Shown piece by piece: positions 60,467-64,000 of a DNA stretch of 64,000 bases (positions are counted from its first letter, which is position 1; each line of letters begins with the position of its first letter). This DNA is from Bradyrhizobium sp. CER78 (GTDB taxonomy: Bacteria; Pseudomonadota; Alphaproteobacteria; Rhizobiales; Xanthobacteraceae), in NCBI RefSeq assembly GCF_029846235.1, contig NZ_JARVWP010000001.1, forward strand, positions 1-64,000, read 5' to 3'. The notes beneath the pieces are model-generated. The model had not been told where the DNA came from. It made no database searches and saw only the letters and a list, made by a program, of their open reading frames with translations. The translations under genes were made by a program, and so were the position numbers.

Positions 60467-61120
60467 TCACCAGACGTAGGGAATCAATCTCCAGCGCGAT
60501 GCCTCGTAGCTGGAATATTCAGGAAGCGTGCGCCGAAGCACGTCCTCTTCGTAGTGGATCCGGCTGACCTGGATGCCGATGTGCAGGATCAGCAAGGCGA
60601 CCGTCATCCAGCTCAGATGCTGCAGCACGACCCCGAGGAACACGATCTCTTCCGACAGATAGAGAGGATGCTTGATCCATTTGTACGGACCGGTCTGCAC
60701 CACCGAACGCGCCTGCGGTACCAGGCTGAACGACCGCCCCAGGTGCCGGACCGTGACGAGGATCATGATCATGCCGGTCAGCACGCAAACCGTCGATGCC
60801 AGGTTGGCCAGCGTCCCTTCGGTCTTCTCGAAGAAGGTGATCGTCCAGGGCCAGTAGGTGCCGACGAATGCCGCGATCCGCGGCAGCAGGCCTTCCGCCT
60901 GCGCCTTGGCAGGCCCCCGGGTGAGGATCAGCAGTGCCAGCAGCAGGTAGAACACCGCCACGCAGAGGCTCGACACGATCGATGGCCAGGGCTCGCCGCC
61001 CATCGCCCCGAGCTTGAGCGTGACGACCAGTCCCAGAAGGAGAAACCACGCGCTGCCCAGGACCCGCGTAATCCGATCGTAGGCCAGGCTTGCCGGCAAT
61101 GTCATTGTACTTGCACTCAT
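60467..61120 (-). CDS. Isoprenylcysteine methyltransferase/PEMT-like membrane protein
   Basis: The 217-residue product has five hydrophobic segments and the ICMT/PEMT C-terminal pattern. This includes GPYKWIKHPLYLSEEIVFLGVVLQHLS, with the R/K-H-P-x-Y-x-x-E motif, and YEEDVLRRTLPEYSSYEASRWRLIPYVW, typical for SAM-dependent methyltransferases acting on lipid-linked substrates. It is embedded between tadC (18-nt gap) and tadE (6-nt gap) on the same strand, so it is likely co-expressed with the pilus genes. Bacteria lack isoprenylated proteins in general, so the methyl acceptor is unknown; a pilin or a lipid is possible. Confidence 0.8.
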   Translation of the reverse strand: MSASTMTLPASLAYDRITRVLGSAWFLLLGLVVTLKLGAMGGEPWPSIVSSLCVAVFYLLLALLILTRGPAKAQAEGLLPRIAAFVGTYWPWTITFFEKTEGTLANLASTVCVLTGMIMILVTVRHLGRSFSLVPQARSVVQTGPYKWIKHPLYLSEEIVFLGVVLQHLSWMTVALLILHIGIQVSRIHYEEDVLRRTLPEYSSYEASRWRLIPYVW

Positions 61121-61138
61121 GGTACTTGCGCTCTTGGC

Positions 61139-62044
61139 CTAGTGACCGAGGTTGGTGAACGTGCGGATCAGGTGGAGGAACGGGCTTCCGCCCAGGATGA
61201 CGAACATCGCCGGCAGCAGGAACAGCACCATCGGAACGGTGAGCTTGGCGCCCAGCTTGTGCGCCCTCTCCTCCAGCTTGGTGATGCGCTCTCGGCGCAA
61301 GTCGGTCGCGATGCTGCGCAGGGCCTGGCTCAGCGGCGTGCCGTATTGCAGGCTTTGGCTGACCATGGTGCCGAAACGACGGAGCCCCTCCGACGTGACA
61401 GCAAGCTTCTCGAATGCCTCTGTGCGGCTCGGCAGGACCCGGAGATCGTCAAGAAGGCCATGCAACACCTGCGCGATAGCAGAATTGGTCTCGCGCATTT
61501 CGTCCGCCACGCGTTCCAGCGCGCTCTCCAGGCCCATGCCCGCTTCGCTGCAGACGACGAGCAGGTCGATCATATCGGGCGTGCCCGCTCGAATCGCCGA
61601 ATCGAAGCGCCGCTTCATGACCATGAGAATCAAGCGTGGGGCCATGATTCCGATCGCCAGGCCCATGAACGTGAAGATCATCACGTCGCTGAACGGCCTT
61701 CCCAGAATCTCCGAGATGACGAAGGCCGCGATCGGAAGCAGGAACGAGCTCACCATCTTGAAGCCGATCCAGATCGGCAACACGCGGTAGTGATTGAAGC
61801 CCGCGGATTGCAGGACCAATCGCAACTCGGAGAGATTTTCCTGTGCGTAGAAGCGCCTGTAGCGCTCGCCGACCGATGAAAGCCAGCCGATCAGGTCCTT
61901 CGAGCCCGATCGGCCGGGGATGCCCAGCACCGCGTTCGACACACGCGTGTCCAGGGCGCGGAGATGGACCTCGCGGATGATCAACAGAAAGGTCGCAGCC
62001 GCGACTGCGACGGCGAGAGCTGCGAGACCGACACCGGCCGTCAT
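61139..62044 (-). CDS. tadC: Tad pilus inner-membrane protein TadC
   Basis: The 301-residue product is a GspF/T2SSF-domain protein of TadC type. An N-terminal helix (MTAGVGLAALAVAVAAATFLLII) leads to the T2SSF domain (GTPDMIDLLVVCSEAGMGLESALERVADEMRETNSAIAQVLHG) and a C-terminal hydrophobic pair (LTVPMVLFLLPAMFVILGG). With TadB it forms the inner membrane platform driven by the TadA ATPase. The ATG at 62044 overlaps the tadB stop (ATGA). An open frame to 62104 lies inside tadB and is not used. Confidence 0.88.
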   Translation of the reverse strand: MTAGVGLAALAVAVAAATFLLIIREVHLRALDTRVSNAVLGIPGRSGSKDLIGWLSSVGERYRRFYAQENLSELRLVLQSAGFNHYRVLPIWIGFKMVSSFLLPIAAFVISEILGRPFSDVMIFTFMGLAIGIMAPRLILMVMKRRFDSAIRAGTPDMIDLLVVCSEAGMGLESALERVADEMRETNSAIAQVLHGLLDDLRVLPSRTEAFEKLAVTSEGLRRFGTMVSQSLQYGTPLSQALRSIATDLRRERITKLEERAHKLGAKLTVPMVLFLLPAMFVILGGSPFLHLIRTFTNLGH

Positions 62045-62967
62045 AGCGACGTTTCCCTTCTCACCATCCAGCGGATGACGAAGTGCCCCATCACGACCGA
62101 ACACACCGCGTACGCAAGCAGCATGTTTCCTTGCGGATCGGAAAACAGCAGGTCGACCGTCCGCGGATTGATCCAGTAGAGCAGCCCGCCGATCAGCGCG
62201 GGAGCAGCCGTGAGGGCGCGCGAGGAGAAAATCACCTCTCCCGCCAGCGCCTTCGCACGGGCCGCCAGCGCAACCCGCTGACTGACCGTCTCGCCCAGCG
62301 TCTGCAGCGTTTCTGCCAGACTGCCCCCGGTCTTCAATTGCACCGCAAGGGTCACTGCGAACATCGCATATTCCGGCACTTGCGTCCGCCGATAGACGTC
62401 TTCCACGGCCTCCTCAGGCGACCTGCCCAGGTTCAATTCGCTACAGACGATGGCGAATTGCCCGGATGTCGGTTGCGGCATCTCGCGCGCGATGGTGCGG
62501 AACGCTTCGTTGACAGGCAAGCCCGACCGGACGGTGCTCGTCACCAGCTGGATCGCGTCGGGAAGCTGCTGGAACAGTTGATTTGCGACCCGCCGCTGCT
62601 GCCATCCGAACAGACCGCGCACGACCAGCAAGGCGACGATCGCAGCCGCGATACCCGCCTTCGGGCCGGAGAATTTCAAGAACTCGTTGGCATAAAGGAC
62701 CCCGGCCGCCGCGAATGCCGCGGCAAGCAGCACATAGACCGGGCGCACGGCGTATACCATCTCGGCGCGGTAGTTGGCCACGCGATTGATCAAATTCCAA
62801 CGCGAAGCCTTCGCCGCGCGACGAATGGATACCAGCGTTGCCGCCTGAGCCGTCGGCAGAGCAATCTCGAGCTGCCGGTCCAATCGCCGCTGCCGCGAGT
62901 CGAGCCACAGCGTGTTGAGCGTCGCACACAGCAGAAGCACCAGAACGATGACCAGGGGGATCGACAT
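62041..62967 (-). CDS. tadB: Tad pilus inner-membrane protein TadB
   Basis: The 308-residue product has the TadB order. An N-terminal helix (MSIPLVIVLVLLLCATL) and a helical pair at ~75-115 precede the T2SSF domain (QLPDAIQLVTSTVRSGLPVNEAFRTIAREMPQPTSGQFAIVCSELNLGRS, then QLKTGGSLAETLQTLGETV). C-terminal helices complete it. It pairs with TadC. Its ATG overlaps the cpaF stop (TGATG) and its stop overlaps the tadC start, giving strict translational coupling. Confidence 0.88.
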   Translation of the reverse strand: MSIPLVIVLVLLLCATLNTLWLDSRQRRLDRQLEIALPTAQAATLVSIRRAAKASRWNLINRVANYRAEMVYAVRPVYVLLAAAFAAAGVLYANEFLKFSGPKAGIAAAIVALLVVRGLFGWQQRRVANQLFQQLPDAIQLVTSTVRSGLPVNEAFRTIAREMPQPTSGQFAIVCSELNLGRSPEEAVEDVYRRTQVPEYAMFAVTLAVQLKTGGSLAETLQTLGETVSQRVALAARAKALAGEVIFSSRALTAAPALIGGLLYWINPRTVDLLFSDPQGNMLLAYAVCSVVMGHFVIRWMVRRETSL

Positions 62968-64000
62968 CAGATCTGCCTCATCGCCTCGGCCCAGGCCTTA
63001 TCAAGCCCGTAATAGACGAGGCGGCTCTTGAATTTTGGGACTGCGTTGGTGGACCTGTAGGTGCCCGATATGCGCCCGTGGATGTCCTCGTCCTTGTACT
63101 CGAACAGCGCAATGTCGTTGGTGGTGATCACTTCGCCTTCGAGGCCGATCACCTCGCTGACCTGGACGATGCGGCGCTGGCCGTCCCGCATGCGCTCGAC
63201 TTGCACGATGAGGTCCAGCGCGGCGACGATCTGGGAGCGAATGGCGCGCGACGGCAGATTGACCTGCCCCATCTGCACCATGTTTTCCACGCGGGTCAGG
63301 GCATCGCGCGTGCTGTTGGCGTGCACCGTCGAGATCGAGCCGTCATGGCCGGTGTTCATCGCCTGCAGCATGTCGAATGCCTCGGCGCCGCGCACTTCGC
63401 CCACGACGATGCGGTCCGGCCGCATACGCAGCGCGTTCCACAACAGATCGCGCTGATTGACCTGTCCGGTGCCTTCGAGGCTCGGAGGCCGGGTCTCCAG
63501 GCTGATCACATGCGGCTGCTGCAGCTGGAGCTCGGCCGCGTCCTCGATCGTGACGATGCGCTCGCTGTGGTCGATGAACTGGCTCAAGGCGTTCAGCAGG
63601 GTCGTCTTGCCCGAGCCGGTGCCGCCGGAGACCAGAACGTTGAGCCGGCAGCGCGAGGCGATCTCCAGCAGCTGGCCAAGCGCCGCGTTCATCGTTCCGT
63701 TCTCGATCATCGCGGCGATGTTGTAACGCCGGCTCGGAAACTTTCGGATCGAGATGCACGGGCTATGGATGGCCAGCGGCGGCAGGATGATGTTGACGCG
63801 GCTGCCGTCAGGCAGACGACAGTCCACCATCGGACTTGACTCGTCGACACGGCGGCCGACCTGCGAGGCGATCTTCTGCGCCACGGAGGCGATGTGGTCA
63901 TTGTCGCGAAACCGGACCGCCACCCGCTCCAGCTTGCCCGCCCGCTCGACATAGACGTTGCTCGGCCCGTTGATCATGATGTCGTTGATCGTCTCGTCGA
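62967..64000 (-). CDS. cpaF: Tad pilus ATPase CpaF/TadA (partial, N-terminus beyond window)
   Basis: The visible ~344 residues are the C-terminal part of a VirB11-like secretion ATPase. Walker A is SGGTGSGKTTLLNALSQF, then TIEDAAELQLQQPHVI (Asp box), Walker B DRIVVGEVRGAEAFDMLQAM and the His box GSISTVHANSTRDAL. The frame is still open at position 64000 (DETINDIMINGPSN precedes), so at least 100 residues are missing. It powers Flp pilus extension. An internal ATG at 63977 is not the start. It is the first Tad gene seen, and others (cpaE, cpaB, flp) presumably lie outside. Confidence 0.92.
   Translation of the reverse strand, partial: DETINDIMINGPSNVYVERAGKLERVAVRFRDNDHIASVAQKIASQVGRRVDESSPMVDCRLPDGSRVNIILPPLAIHSPCISIRKFPSRRYNIAAMIENGTMNAALGQLLEIASRCRLNVLVSGGTGSGKTTLLNALSQFIDHSERIVTIEDAAELQLQQPHVISLETRPPSLEGTGQVNQRDLLWNALRMRPDRIVVGEVRGAEAFDMLQAMNTGHDGSISTVHANSTRDALTRVENMVQMGQVNLPSRAIRSQIVAALDLIVQVERMRDGQRRIVQVSEVIGLEGEVITTNDIALFEYKDEDIHGRISGTYRSTNAVPKFKSRLVYYGLDKAWAEAMRQI

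Noticed and set aside
1..64000. CRISPR array, rRNA operon or prophage
   Set aside because: No regularly spaced short repeats of CRISPR type, no rRNA-like sequence and no structural phage genes were seen. The only integrase stands alone.

Overview
The window reads as high-GC alphaproteobacterial chromosome, most probably Bradyrhizobium or a close relative (Nitrobacteraceae). This rests on protein style (small secreted proteins with Ala/Gly/Tyr-rich tails, aerobic IorA/IorB-type oxidoreductases, Tad pili), Bradyrhizobium-like palindromic intergenic repeats, a FixK/FNR-type box, and an alphaproteobacterial LexA box (GTTC-N7-GTTC). No rRNA or tRNA gene was recognised. Identifications come from reading motifs, not from database searches.

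Layout. (1) 1-5.7 kb is a sparse accessory stretch: a MaoC-like hydratase, the C-terminal part of an AraC-type regulator, a small secreted protein behind a FixK-like box, a secreted Cys-rich protein, a lone tyrosine recombinase, a membrane protein and an orphan. (2) 5.7-20.3 kb is an aromatic/auxin-type catabolic locus of three transcription units. A left unit (minus) holds nitrilase, gentisate-dioxygenase-like cupin, FAH-family hydrolase, hotdog thioesterase and an EthD-like protein. A central unit (plus) holds IorA-like and IorB-like subunits and two overlapping MarR regulators. A right unit (minus) holds Rieske reductase, dioxygenase alpha and beta, an acyl-CoA ligase and an SDR. The promoters of the central and right units both carry TACATGTA near or between the -35 and -10, which suggests a common MarR regulon. 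The gene set resembles MarR-controlled indole-3-acetate degradation (iad-like) loci, but the substrate is inferred.

(3) 20.6-30 kb: two LuxR-type regulators with degenerate receivers, then a type I secretion pair (HlyD adaptor plus an ABC transporter with two C39-like domains) next to its likely cargo, a GH16 glycanase with three 126-residue repeats and no signal peptide. (4) 30-48.3 kb is a polysaccharide locus: galE, four glycosyltransferases, a GH5 glycanase, two CelD/BioF2-like GNAT proteins, a GINT1-like protein, a FAD oxidoreductase, a GT-C-like membrane protein with a membrane partner, a Wzx-like flippase and an ExoF-like export protein. (5) 48.6-54.7 kb: a broken ECF sigma gene, two divergent SGNH-fold genes, a small orphan, SOS-type dinB and two conserved hypotheticals.

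(6) 54.9-64 kb is a minus-strand Tad/Flp pilus locus, in transcription order cpaF/tadA (cut by the window end), tadB, tadC, an isoprenylcysteine-methyltransferase-like gene, tadE, tadG, tadE, the cpaC/rcpA secretin, a small lipoprotein and tadD. Together the window suggests a plant-associated bacterium with catabolism of a plant-derived aromatic, surface polysaccharide with an exported glycanase, and adhesive pili.
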